DNA of 64,000 bases from assembly GCF_004379255.2 (NCBI RefSeq), contig NC_056053.1, positions 21,014,188-21,078,187 on the forward strand, given 5' to 3'. The notes under the pieces are model-generated. The model had not been told where the DNA came from. It searched no databases and was given only the letters and a program-made list of their open reading frames with translations. Within the stretch, counting starts at the first letter, position 1, and each line of letters begins with the position of its first letter. The position numbers were made by a program, and so were the translations under genes. Positions 11,049 to 22,523 of the stretch are shown here, in pieces. Source of the DNA: Salvia splendens. Its lineage: Eukaryota; Streptophyta; Magnoliopsida; Lamiales; Lamiaceae.

Positions 11049-12925
11049 ACAGTGGGACGAAAGATAGTCCGCCCGATGCATCGGGCTGGCTATCGTCCGC
11101 CACTGTAGCAATGCGGACGAGCGGACTATCGTCCGTCCCACTGTGGCAATGCGGACGATGCCCGATGCATCTCCGCGGTATCATCCGCCCCACTGCGGGT
11201 CACGCGGACGATACATCGGATGATGCAACGCGTTACATTTTTTTTTATTTTTTTCGAAATTTTTATCTATTTAAACCTCCATTTCTCTTCCATTTCCCAC
11301 ACCAATAATTCTCTCTCATCTCTCACTTTCCCCACACACCAATATTTCACTCACAATCTTTCTCACTAAAAAAATGAGACCCGGCGGCGACTGGAGTACC
11401 TCGGAGGGCATTACTCGGGCCTTGACTCGGGCCTTATTCGATTGCGTTCATGAGGCCGCGGAGGAACACTTGGCCAAAATGGAGCGCGAAGCGGCGGAGC
11501 AGGCCCAATGGTGCAGATCCCACGTCCGATCGACGTCGGACGTTTGTCCGCGGCAAACATGGCGTAGCTCACCAACGTCTGTTCGCAGACTATTTTGATG
11601 AGCAACCACGGTGGTGCCCGACGATTTTTCACCACCGTTTTAGAATGCGGCGAGATCTTTTTCTCAGCATTGTCCAAACGTTGGAGGCACGTGATGAATA
11701 CTTCCAGTATCGGGAAGATGGCATCGGCAGACCCGGACTTACGCCATTGCAGAAGTGCAAAGTTGCGCTCCGGCAGTTGGCATACGACACCACGACGGAC
11801 ATGTTGGACGAGTACCTTCACGTCGGGGAGAACACTGGCCGCGAGTGCCTAAAGAATTTTTGTAGGGGAGTTGTGGAGGCTTATAGCAACACCTATTTGC
11901 GAAAGCCGACTGCTGAGGATTGCCGAGCCCTAATGAAGATGCACGAGACGGCGCACGGATTTCCAGGAATGCTAGGGAGCATCGATTGTATGCACTGGGA
12001 GTGGAAGAATTGCCCGACTGCGTGGAGAGACCAATTTACCAGTGGATACAAGGGCAACCACCCGACGATGATCCTCGAAGCCGTCGCTGACCATCGGCTC
12101 TAGATCTGGCATGCTTACTTCGGTGTAGCGGGGTCGAACAACGACATCAACGTCCTCAACTCATCCAACCTCTTCAACGAGCAATGCAATGGTAACGGCC
12201 CGACTATAGACTTCACTGCCAACGGACGCCAATATCATATGGGGTACTACTTGGCCGATGGCATATACCCGAGGTGGCCAGTTTTTTTGAAGACGATCAG
12301 CTGTCCAATGGGTGAGAAGAGAGTTTTATTCGCGCATAAGCAGGAGGCTGCGCGGAAGGATGTGGAGCGGGCATTTGGTGTGCTCCAAGTGCGGTGGGCA
12401 ATAGTGAAGGGTCCGGAGCGGTTCTGGTACAAGGACGTCATCGCCGATGTCATGTATGCGTGCATCATCTTGCATAACAAGATAGTCGAACACGAAGGTG
12501 GAAGAGTCACCGATTGGGGCGATAATGAAGGTGGATCTAGCTCCAGCACGGCGGCCCCGCCCCACGTTCGAGGATTACCGATGGGCTTCAATGAGGTTCT
12601 ATCTAGACAGGCCTCAATGCGCAACCAACAAGACCATGCTCAGCTCATGAACGACATGATTGAAGAAGTTTGGGACTGTAACCGCTGTTGAGAATTTGTA
12701 TTTTTTTTATTTCGTAGTGTAATGTTTGAATTTTAATGAAATGAAGTTTTTTTTCCAATTTTTGTATTGTTTTAATTATTCAAATAAATAAAATGCTTAG
12801 GGTGGACTATAGGACGACCTATAGGGCATCCCACTGCAGGTGGAAGAGTAAGAGGATGAAATGTTGATGTGGCGGAGCATAGGTCACCCTATAGGGCGGA
12901 CTATAGGGCACCCATCGTGGATGCC
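11049..12925 (+). mobile_element. PIF/Harbinger element H1 (transposase-only)
   Basis: About 1.9 kb. The right end is clear: ...CCCATCGTGGATGCC followed by TTA. The left end begins around AACAGTGGGACGA; its outermost bases no longer match the right terminus, so the boundary is approximate. GC-rich subterminal DNA (11060-11235) carries several GGACGAT/ATCGTCC motifs also found in H7. The only coding region is a transposase pseudogene. No ORF1 is present. Confidence 0.8.
11374..12691 (+). pseudogene. Harbinger (DDE_Tnp_4-type) transposase, one frameshift and one nonsense codon
   Basis: The N-terminal frame starts MRPGGDWSTSEG at 11374. A +1 shift around 11500-11520 moves the homologous sequence (RRRTFVRGKHGVAHQRL) into the frame that runs to 12103. 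There TAG replaces the Trp of the family motif [13 protein letters not shown], and the same frame resumes to the stop at 12689-12691. The catalytic motifs are visible: [10 protein letters not shown] (first Asp), GSNNDINVL (second Asp) and [11 protein letters not shown] (Glu). These transposases cut at the terminal repeats and need the Myb-like ORF1 partner. Only two lesions separate this copy from an open frame, so its decay is moderate. Confidence 0.9.
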
Positions 12926-13098
12926 TTAGAAAATGCACGTAGTATTTAGAAACTCAATTTATCCAATAAGTATATATCAATTATCAATCCCAGTTATTGA
13001 TAAATGGTGTATTTTACTTTATTACTACTATAGTGGTAGTAGTAGTATAAATGAAATTGGAATAGTATATCGACATAGGTTCCGTACGTATGATATAA

Positions 13099-15038
13099 GA
13101 GTGTCCACTATAGGGGCGGCGCGTCGGCCACCCTCAATCCGCCGCCGCCCCGGCGGCCTATAGTGCGAGAATCATCCGCCCCGAGGAGGACGAATTTTTT
13201 GGGGAGGACGGTCCTTCGGCGAGAAGAGTGCGAGGACGCGCCGGGAGGAACCGCCGCGCCGATATACTATAGCGAGGCGGTGCGCGGCGCCCCGGATACG
13301 GGGCAGACGAATTTTTTTTCCCTTTTTTAAAAATTCAATTTAATTTATCTATAAATACACCCCATTCCCTTCATTATTTTCACACCATTCCAAATCTTCA
13401 CTCATACTTTCTCTCACTAAAATTTGTGGATTCAATTGGTATTAAAAATGGACGATTTGTGGAATGACGCGTGGAATTCACTGATTCAAGAGGTGCAGAA
13501 CCAAGCCGACGAGGAGGATGCGGCGCGCTAGGCGGAAGTTGCGGAGGCCGCGATCCCTCGTGCGATAACTCGTCGTCGGACCATCCAACGAGACCATAGC
13601 GGAGCGCACCACCGTCTAATGGCGGAGTACTTTGTGGATAACCCTCGTTATCCACCCGAGATTTTCCGTCGGTGATTTAGAATGTCGCAACGACTCTTCA
13701 ACCATATAGTGAAGAATTTGGCGGAGCGGTACCGGTGCTTCACCCTCCGGAGTGATTGCACTGGCCGGATCGGACTGTCTACTTTTCAGAAATGCACCGC
13801 TATAATTGGGCAGCTTACCTATGCCGGATCGACTGATATGTTCGACGAATACCTACAGATGGGTGAGACGACTAGCCTAACGGTGCTCAGGCAGTTTTGT
13901 AAGGGGATCTGGGAAATATTTGGTGCGGAGTTCCTACGAAAGCCCACCCCTGATGAGTGCCAGAGACTGCTAGATATGCCCTGTTCGGTTCACGGTTTCC
14001 CAGGGATGTTAGGAAGCATCGATTGCATGCATTGGGAGTGGAGAAACTGCCCGGTGGCGTGGAAAGGCCAGTTCACTACTGGTTTCAAAAGCAAAGGTCC
14101 ATCGATGATTTTGGAAGCCGTTGCTGACTACCGTTTGCGGATCTGGCATGCGTATTTCGGTGTTGCAGGTTCGAACAACGACATCAATGTTCTTTAGTCA
14201 TCGCCTCTCTTCAATGATGAGTGTCGGGGGGAGGGTCCAGAAATCAGCTTCGTAGCCAACGGAACGCAGTACAACATGGGATACTATTTGGCAGATGGGA
14301 TATACCCTCGGTGGCCTGTATTCGTCAAGACAATTCACCAACCGGTTGGACCGAAGAAATAATATTTTGCGCGAAAACAAGAGGCTGCTAGAAAGGATCT
14401 TGAGGGAGCTTTTGGTGTCCTCCAAGCGCAATGAGCCATTATACGGTGCCCGACACGAGTTTGGCACGAAGATGATGTCGCGAATATTATGTTAACATGT
14501 ATCATATTGCACAATATGATAATAGAAGATGAAGGATTTGCTGTAGAGCGCTGGGCACCGGAAGATAGCGCAAGTACAAGTAACGGTGTTGCCTCCGTGC
14601 CGATACAGATGGGCGTACCACGGAGCAATGAATATTTGCTCCAACGTTTCACCGATATGCGCAGGAGCACAACACATACCACACCCCATGCAGATTTGAT
14701 TGAAGAAGTTTGGGCACGTATGGGAGGTGGCGTAGCGTGAAGACCATTGTGATTTTCAATAGATTAAATTTTTGTTGTATAATTTGTCCATTACTTTAAT
14801 ATGACGAAAATTTAGTGTTTAATTTTAATTTCTTCACTTATAGCCATTTTTTTCTAATTACGTTTAGTCCGATAATTTTAATTATAACTGAATTGTAATA
14901 AACGAAATTTTTTTTAGGACTTTGGAAGTATCCACCTTATAGCCGGACAGTTTTTTTTATAAGCACGGATATATAAACTGGATTTGTGGACAAAAAAAGA
15001 GCGGGGCTATTGCGGCGGTCCGCCTATAGTAGATACCT
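13099..15038 (+). mobile_element. PIF/Harbinger element H2 (transposase-only)
   Basis: About 1.94 kb, flanked by TAA on both sides. Left end GAGTGTCCACTATAGG; right end CCTATAGTAGATACCT, an imperfect inverted repeat. The left 250 bp are very GC-rich (GCGGCGCGTCGGCC) and related to fragment H4 at 26375, so H2 and H4 belong to one family. Confidence 0.8.
13448..14740 (+). pseudogene. Harbinger transposase with five in-frame stops and no frameshift
   Basis: A single frame runs from MDDLWNDAW at 13448 to the final stop at 14738-14740. It is interrupted by stops at 13529 (TAG), 13673 (TGA, for Arg in RRFRM), 14195 (TAG), 14360 (TAA) and 14432 (TGA, for Trp). The family motifs are [27 protein letters not shown] and LEGAFGVLQ; in the last, Arg of the usual ERAFGVLQ is Gly. 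All five stops can be explained by C-to-T or G-to-A transitions, fitting deamination of methylated cytosines rather than loss by indels. Confidence 0.88.
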
Positions 15039-15622
15039 TAATGTATGCATGTGGCTGGCGGCAAAGAGGCGGTCGGTTAGTGGGCGGGGAAATTGAAAAC
15101 TCCTATCATCCACGTGGCATACTGAAAGCGACATCACAACTCTTCCCTACCCGTGTCGCTTTCTCATTGGTCATACGCTGCTACTTCCTACAGATGCAAA
15201 TAAAATCACTCATTATAATTTAATTTCTACTTTTACGCAATACATATTCAGCATATTGATTGTTTGGTTTCTTTTGAAATCACTCACAATTTGAATGTCG
15301 GTTATTTTGAGATTGACCTTAATTGCAAACTAAATTGTAAATTTATATTGACCTTAATTTTTTTTAACACTCTCAAAGCGATATTGCAATTGCAAATTGG
15401 GTCTTTGACATATATAGGTGGTGATTTTATTTACAACTAAACACATAAATATAATACTTCTTCACTCGATAAAATTTAGTTACTTGTTGCCTGAATAAGT
15501 ATTTTGTCTTGTATGATAAGATATTTTTAATTTCTAAATGTGGCATTTATTCAACCGGAGTTTTCTTGTAAACATGTCCACTGATTCATGTGTGTTTTCA
15601 TGTGGTATGGCCACGTGAGAGC
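15039..15622. other. Spacer between H2 and the copia element
   Basis: AT-rich. No gene is recognised. It ends in AGAGC, a near match to the AGATC that follows the other end of the copia element. Confidence 0.4.
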
Positions 15623-16757
15623 TGTTGATTTCTGGAATTACAAGAGATAAAAGCCGGGCGTAATACAAATCCAAAGAAGGAATATAAAAGGAGAAACTGA
15701 ACTAAAAATTACAACTGAAATTGAAACAGTAACCGTGAATAAGTTTAGCCGAGTCGAGGAGGCCTCTTCCCGCAAGACGAGATATGCCCCGGTAGTGCTC
15801 TCGGTTTGGCGTGTCGTCCCTAAAGGTAAAACGGCTACGTCTCTGGTGATGCAGCACCACAATCAACAGAGCTCCGGCGAACTGGATGGAGGAGAGGGCA
15901 GAGCTTCGACAGAAAGACAATGCAAAGAGAGGGAGAGAGCTTATGCTTGTGTAATGTGTGTCTAATGCAGTGGAATGGCTAGCCTATTTATAGGCTAAGC
16001 CACCATGCAGGGTCAACCAAGCCATGAAGGCTCATCATGGAAGATTCGTAACCGCCGACGGTTACGAGCGTGTGGCAGGAGTGTGCCTTTCGCGTGCGGA
16101 GCGTGTGCTTTTCTCACGTGGCAGCTCTGACTGTGCCACACTTGACGACGTGTCAAGCCACTTGGATTGCTGACTCTGCAGTGGTATAAAAAGATTAAGT
16201 TTGGGCTAGGGACAAGCCCAAACACCAAGCCCAAAGACCACCCAAAGACCAATTACCAAGATCGAGATCGGGATCGGGATCGGGACAGGGCCCGGGATCG
16301 GGATCGGGACCGGGCCCGGGCCCGAGGCCCGCGGCCGCAGCCGCGACCACGAGCACGGGCTCGGGTTCGAGCGGGCGAGCGAGCGGCGGCGGCGGCGGCG
16401 CGCGCGTGTGGGTTCTTTCACCCATCTTGGTCCACTATAATTATTAAGTAACATAAAATCACTTAATTTAAACACATTAAAATATGTGTTACTTCTCCTG
16501 TATGGGATAATTAACACTAGTTAATTATTCTCTAACCTCTAACTACAAGCTTTAATTAAAAGCTAATTATGTCTAACTTTAATCCACCATTTCTCACTCA
16601 CCGGAAATCGGATTTGAGAATGTAAATATACTACATTTATCTACGTAAAATGTAGATCGACGCTATATCATTTAATTTCACAAAATTAAATGTCTCGTCA
16701 CTTTTATTATTTGGTCAAAATCCATTGACCGGGCATATTTAATCCATGATTTTTACA
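15623..16757 (-). repeat. 3' LTR of the copia element, full length
   Basis: 1135 bp, TG...CA. A TATAAATAGG box lies on the minus strand at 15982-15992; everything left of about 15950 is inferred R-U5. The U3 part contains GC-rich hexamer repeats (GGGATC-type, 16258-16330). Confidence 0.85.
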
Positions 16758-17319
16758 ATCCCCCACATGAGTGGAAATAGCCAAATGCATATGCATGCAG
16801 ACACAAGCTCAACCCTCGAGAGGTATATAAGCATAAGGATAGGTAGTTGTTGGCTTTGAACCCTCCATAGTCGACACCATCAGATACACATGCGGCTTAG
16901 TAGCGCGATGCTTTGAACTAATCCCCCACAACGTGCACCGAGACAATGGTGTTGACGCTTAAACACCTCAACCTCACCCGTTCTCACGTTTTGTGTCCAT
17001 TGCGGTCTTGGACATCACTTTGGATTCATAAGTACGTTTTATGAAGCGACCACACTTCGCACTCACATAGGTGATTCTTAGTCTAGTACCTTGCCATACT
17101 TGGTCTCTTTGAGAACTCCATCTCTTTGAGATCCTTAAGAACCATTAAAAGTCATAGACTTAGCCTTTACCACTAGGCAAGTTCTCCAACACTCTATTGC
17201 TCTCTAGGGAATAAATATAGTTGAGTGTTGCTCATGAACTCTCATAGCTTAGTTGTCCCTTTGAACCAAGTTCTTGGGATCTCCAGTCATCATGGTTGGG
17301 GTACCACTATGATAATTCT

Positions 17320-18873
17320 TTAGTTGGTGGATTTCAAACCCATTCCCTCTAGCAACTTATTCATTTGATCACGGTTTAACCCTTTGGTTAGCGGATCCGC
17401 TAGATTATCTATTGACTTCACATAGTCAATTGTAATCACCCCTGTTGTGATCAAATGTCTCACGGTGTTATGTCGTCGACGTATATGTCGAGACTTACCG
17501 TTATAGAAACCATTGTTTGCCCTTCCAATAGCGGCTTGGTTATCGCAGTGGATCAACACTGGTGACACTGGCTTAGATCAACATGGAATATCTTCAAGGA
17601 AATTCTTAAGCCACTCGGCTTCCTCACCAGCCTTATCTAAGGCAATGAACTCCGATTTCATGGTTGATCGGGCTATACATGTCTGTTTTGTGGATTTCCA
17701 CGATACAACACCTTCCCCAATAGTAAAGACGCATCCACTTGTTGAAAGTGAGTCTTTATTATCGGATGTCCAGTTCGCATCACAGTACCCTTCAAGTACC
17801 GGGGGGTATCTCGAGAAGTGTAGCCCATGATTTTGAGTATGTTTTAAATATCTCAAAACCCTCACAAGAGCTCTCTAATGCTCTTTGCTTGGATTGCTCG
17901 TGTAACGACTCAACTTGTTCACGGCACAAGCAATGTCAGGTCGAGTGCAATTAGTCAAGTACATAATGCACCCGATGACCCGTGCATACTCTTCTTGTGC
18001 AACGGGCTCGCCTTTGTTTTTGCTCAAGTGAACGTCGAGTTCAATTGGAGTCTTAACCGGCGCGCCATCATAGGCTTTGAATTTATTCAATATCTTCTCA
18101 ACATAATGTGATTGTGTTAAGATGATTCCATCAGACGTTCTTAGAATCTTCATTCCAAGAATTACATCACCTAGACCCATGTCTTTCATGTCAAAGTTTC
18201 TCTTTAACATGGCCTTTGTATTGTTAATTACTTGAGTGTTGCTCCCCAAGATTAACATATCGTCAACGTATAGACACACTATAACATGGCCGTTATTAGT
18301 GCTCTTGATGTAGATACATTTGTCGCACTCGCTGATTTTAAACCCATTTGATAACATCACATTATCAAACTTCAAGTGTCACTGCAATGGCGCTTGTTTT
18401 AATCCATATAAGGACTTTACGAGCTTGCATATCTTTTTCTCTTGTCCAGGTACTACAAACCCTTTGGGTTGTTCCATATATATTTCATCTTCTAGTTCAC
18501 CATTTAGAAACGCGGTCTTTACATCCATTTGATGAATCTCAAGATTGTGCAATGCAGCAATAGCGAGAAGCACTCGGATAGATGTAATCCTTGTTACAGG
18601 TGAATAGGTATCGAAGAAGTCATGTCCTTCCTTTTGTTTAAAACCCTTTACTACTAATCGGGCTTTATACTTATCCACTGTTCCATCGGCCTTAAATTTC
18701 CTTTTAAGCACCCATTTGCAACCTAGAGGTTTCGCACCTTCAGGTAGATCTACGAACACCCAAGTGTTGTTTAGCAAAATTGAATCTATTTCGCTTTGAA
18801 CATCTTCTTTCCAATGCAACCCGTCTGGGCCATCGAAGGCTACTTTTATAGATGTTGGTTCTTCATCTAACAT
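17320..18873 (-). pseudogene. Copia reverse transcriptase and RNase H, broken
   Basis: RT reads WVLKRKFKADGTVDKYKARL, then QMDVKTAFLNGELEDEIYM, then the catalytic VCLYVDDMLILG. RNase H reads [23 protein letters not shown] and HCDNQAAIG, ending with NLADPLTKGL. In-frame stops fall where Trp is expected: after KQAPLQ (about 18379), after SNPSKEH (about 17875) and after EDIPC (17578). Each is a TGG-to-TGA or TGG-to-TAG change. Confidence 0.93.
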
Positions 18874-18935
18874 AAAAGCAATGTAGTCAGGAGCAAAATT
18901 TTTTGGTGTTCTGACTCTATTACCACGTCTTAGTA

Positions 18936-19894
18936 CTATATCCTTTGGATCGGGCCTTGCACGCTTGCGCGATTCAGGTTCCTCATCCGCTGATTTAGAA
19001 CTATATCCGCTGATTTAGAACTAGTGGCTTCAATCTCTACTGGTTTAGAACTAGTGGCTTCTTCTTCAATTCTTGTTTCAGAATTGGTTGAGACTTTTTC
19101 CTTGTCTTTGCAAGGAAATGTATTTTCGAGAAATACAGCATTCCTCGACTCAATTGTTGTTCCTACACAAATAGTCGATATTTCAGACTTGTGAACAACA
19201 AATCGATATGCACTACTATTAAGTGCATATCCAATGAAGATGCAATCAACCGTTTTAGGTCCGATTGTAACTTCTTTGGGCGGAGAAACCATCACCTTAG
19301 CCAAACACCCCCACACTTTGAGGTATTTGTATGATGACTTCCTTCACTTCCACAACTCATAAGGAGTAACATCTTTTCCTTTATTCAAGATATAGTTGGC
19401 TGTCAATACAGCTTCCCCCCCCACATGTTATGTGGTAATCCTGAAGTCAGAAGCAGTGCATTCATCATCTCTTTTAGAGTTCGATTTTTACGTTCTGCAA
19501 CACCGTTAGATTGTGGTGAATATGGAGCAGTTGTTTGATGAATTATACCAATTGCGTTGCATAACTCCTCAAACGGGGCTACATATTCGCCTCCTCTATC
19601 ACTTCGAATCGTTTTGATTTTACAACCAAGTTGATTCTCAACTTCGTTCTTATAATTTTTGAACGCTTCTATTGCTTCATCTTTACTTCTTAAAAGATAA
19701 ATGTAGCATTACCTTGTGCAATCATCTATGAAAGCGATAAAGCACTTTTTACCACCTCTAGTTTGCACCATCTTTAAATCACATACGTCCGTGTGAATTA
19801 ATTCAAGGGGTTTTGTGCTTCGTTCCACTGAGTGAAACGGCAACTTAGTCATTTTTTCTTCAAGACAAATTTCACATTTATCTTGGATATCCAA
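18936..19894 (-). pseudogene. Copia integrase, broken
   Basis: [14 protein letters not shown] gives the end of the zinc-binding region. The core carries the first Asp ([10 protein letters not shown]), the second (IRSDRGGEY) and the Glu (NGVAERKNRTL). A stop sits at 19709 after DDCTR. A run of eight or more Gs near 19417-19424 (minus strand) shifts the frame after LPHNMWG. The segment ends in the FIGYALNSSAYRF region before another shift near 18960. Confidence 0.88.
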
Positions 19895-21681
19895 TTCATA
19901 GCCTTTAGTAAATCTAAATTCACTAATCTTTTAATGGCTTTTGAATTCACATGTCCCAATCTACAATGCCACAAATTTGAAGACTCGGTCAAATAAGAGG
20001 AAGTAGATGCTTTATTATTATTAGCCAATGGCTTTGCAACACTGCGAGTTGCCACACTAAGCTTAAAAAGCCCATCGGTTACATAACCTTTTCCGAGGGA
20101 TTTTCCAAACTTATACAAAGCAAACCTATCAGACTCAAATACAAGTTTAAACCCCTTATTAACTAGTATTGATCCTGACACTAGGTTCTTGCGGATGTCC
20201 GGGACATGCAGCACATCCTTCAACGTTATTGTGACGCCAGACGTCATCATGAGGATAACATTTCCGATGCCAAGGACTTCGGAGGATGCTTGATTCCCCA
20301 TGTTGATCTTCCTTCCTTCAACCGCGGTGTAGGAGGCAAACTTGCTCCTATCTGAGCAGGCATGAGCAGTAGCGCCGGTGTCGATGTACCAGCCACCCTT
20401 GTTATCAACAAGGTTAACCTCTTCAGTGATCACAGCAATAAGGTCGTTCTCGTCCCAGTCCTTGAACTCCTTCTCAACGACGTGGGCAGCCGGCTTCTTC
20501 TTCTTGCTGCGGCAGTTCTTTGCAAAGTGGCCCGGTTTGCCACATTTGTAGCAATCGCCTTCAAACTTCTTTATAGGCTGCTTTCCCTTCCCTTTGTCAT
20601 TTGGACGATTTGGGCGAGGGCGTTTGTTGGAAGGACCGCCCCGCTCCAACAGATTGGCTTTGGCTTCAAGTGGGGTGAAGCCCTTAGCCTTTTGGTCGTT
20701 TTTGCGCACATCAGCCTCAATGCGCAACTTCACGATCAAGTCTTCAAGGGTCATCTGCTTTCGCTTGTGCTTGAGATAGCTCTTGAAGTCCTTCCAGCTG
20801 GGAGGAAGCTTGTCAATGATCGTGCACCTTAGGAATTTGTCGGGCAAGGTCATCCCTTCAGCCACTAGTGCGTGGATGATCATTTGGAGCTCTTGGACTT
20901 GCTCCATGACAGGTCGAGAATCGACCATCTTGTAGTCGATAAATTTGGAAGCTACAACTTGTTCAGTCCCTGCAGCATTATCTATGATATACTTCTTTTC
21001 TAGGTTTTCTCACATTTGTTTAGATGTGGTTACATTGGAGTATACATTGTAGAGGCTATCATCTAATGCACTTAAAATAAAAATTTTACATAAATAATCC
21101 CATTTTCTCCAAGCTTCATAGTCCGCCATGACTTCGAGCCTATTCTCTTGGTCGCTTGGCGCAGGCGGCTCGTTTTCCGTGAGGAAGTTGGCGACCCCCA
21201 ATGTTGTCAAGTAGAACAACATCTTTTGGTACCACCGCTTGAAGTCAGATCCTCCAAACTTTGGTGGTTTCTCGGCAGGTGGCATCATTCTTGGTGCCAA
21301 AGGTGCCGCACGTGGTCCATGGAAGGAACCAATTCCGTTGCCCCCGAAGGAGCCAACAACATGGTTAGGCATAGAGCCCCCACCATTCATGTTGGGCATA
21401 GAGCCCGCCATGGTCGTACCAGCCCCGAAGGGACTAGCACCCGCATGAGACCCGAAGGCCCCAGCATTCGTGTGAGACCCGAAGGCCCCAGCACTCGATC
21501 CATTAAAGGATCCGAAGGAACCACTAAAAGTGGAACCAACCGAACCACCAAAGGTGGAACCAGTGGACGCCCCGAAAGGGTTGTCCCAAACCCATGGGAC
21601 AGTTGAAGAGACGGCTGGGAAGCCGGGGGTTGGCATCATCGAGGGGATCGATGAAGTGTTGACCGGTTCAGTGGTCGCCAT
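19849..21681 (-). pseudogene. Copia gag and protease, broken
   Basis: One frame from MATTEPVNTS at 21681. A Gly/Ser/Phe-rich N-terminal region is followed by the gag body (KPPKFGGSDFKRWYQKML). A TGA at 21010-21012 replaces Trp in KQMWENLEKKY. After it come the zinc knuckle CYKCGKPGHFAKNC (CX2CX4HX4C), the protease active site WYIDTGATAHACS and the pre-integrase motif LWHCRLGHVNS. The frame is lost near 19890. The ATG lies only about 60 nt past the likely transcription start in the truncated 5' LTR. Confidence 0.92.
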
Positions 21682-21712
21682 GGTGGAGGAAATGGCGGCG
21701 GTGGTAGTGGTA

Positions 21713-22096
21713 GCAGAGAGAGAGAGAGAACTTATGCTTGTGTAATGTGTGTCTAATGCAGTGGAATGACTAGCCTATTTATAGGCCAAGTCACCATGAA
21801 GGCTCATCATGGCAGATTCGTAACCGCCGACGGTTACGAGCGTGTGGCAGGAGTGTGCCTTTCGCGTGCGGAGCGTGTGCTTTTCTCACGTGGCAGCTCT
21901 GACTGTGCCACGCTTGACGACGTGTCAAGCCACTTGGATTGTTGACTCCGCGGTGGTATAAAAAGATTAAGTTTGGGCTAGGGACAAGCCCAAGCACCAA
22001 GCCCAAAGACCACCCAAAGACCAATTGCCAAGTCCAAGTCCAAGTCCAAGTCCAAGTCCAAGTCCAAGTCCAAGATCGGGATCGGGCCCGCGGCCG

Positions 22097-22128
<32 letters not shown>

Positions 22129-22523
22129 TGCACGGGCTCGAGCTCGGGCGGGCGGCGGCGGCGGCGCGCGCGTGTGGGCTCTTTCACCCATCTTGGTCCA
22201 CTATAACTATTAAGTAACATAAAGTCACTTAATTTAAACACATTAAAATATGTGTTACTTCTCCTATGTGGGATAATTAATACTAGTTAATTATTCTCTA
22301 AGCTCCAACTCCAAGCTTTAATTAAAAGCTAATTATGCCCAACTTTAATCCATCATTTCTCACTCACCGGAAATCGGATTTGAGAATGTGAATATACTAC
22401 ATTTATCTACGTAACATGTAGATCGACGCTGTATCATTTAATTTGACAAAATTAAATGTCTCGTCACTTTTATTATTTGGTCAAAATCCATTGACTGGGC
22501 ATATTTAATCCATGATTTTTACA
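21713..22523 (-). repeat. 5' LTR of the copia element, R-U5 half missing
   Basis: It matches the 3' LTR from its minus-strand start through the TATA box (21773-21783) to a GA-rich tract at about 21713, then stops matching and enters the gag leader. Hexamer arrays differ from the other LTR: (CAAGTC)n at 22028-22072 and (GAGCAC)n at 22097-22128. Confidence 0.85.

Larger units (their letters stand above)
15623..22523 (-). mobile_element. Ty1/copia LTR retrotransposon, degenerate, minus strand
   Basis: 6.9 kb. The 3' LTR is at the left (15623-16757) and the 5' LTR at the right (about 21713-22523), both beginning TGTAAAAATCATGG on the minus strand. The flanks are AGAGC and AGATC (one mismatch, tentative TSD). 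A purine tract (GTGGGGGA on the minus strand, about 16758-16768) precedes the 3' LTR. The order gag, protease, integrase, reverse transcriptase, RNase H is the copia order. The coding region has many stops and frameshifts. The 5' LTR lacks the R-U5 half present in the 3' LTR, and no primer-binding site is found before gag. The element cannot be autonomous. Confidence 0.92.

Noticed and set aside
16167..16451. Arg/Asp-repeat protein frame in the copia LTR
   Set aside because: Product of the hexamer repeats; frames of different composition appear at the same place in the other LTR.
22025..22213. Possible CRISPR-like or structured repeat array
   Set aside because: Simple hexamer microsatellite without spacers, inside a plant LTR.
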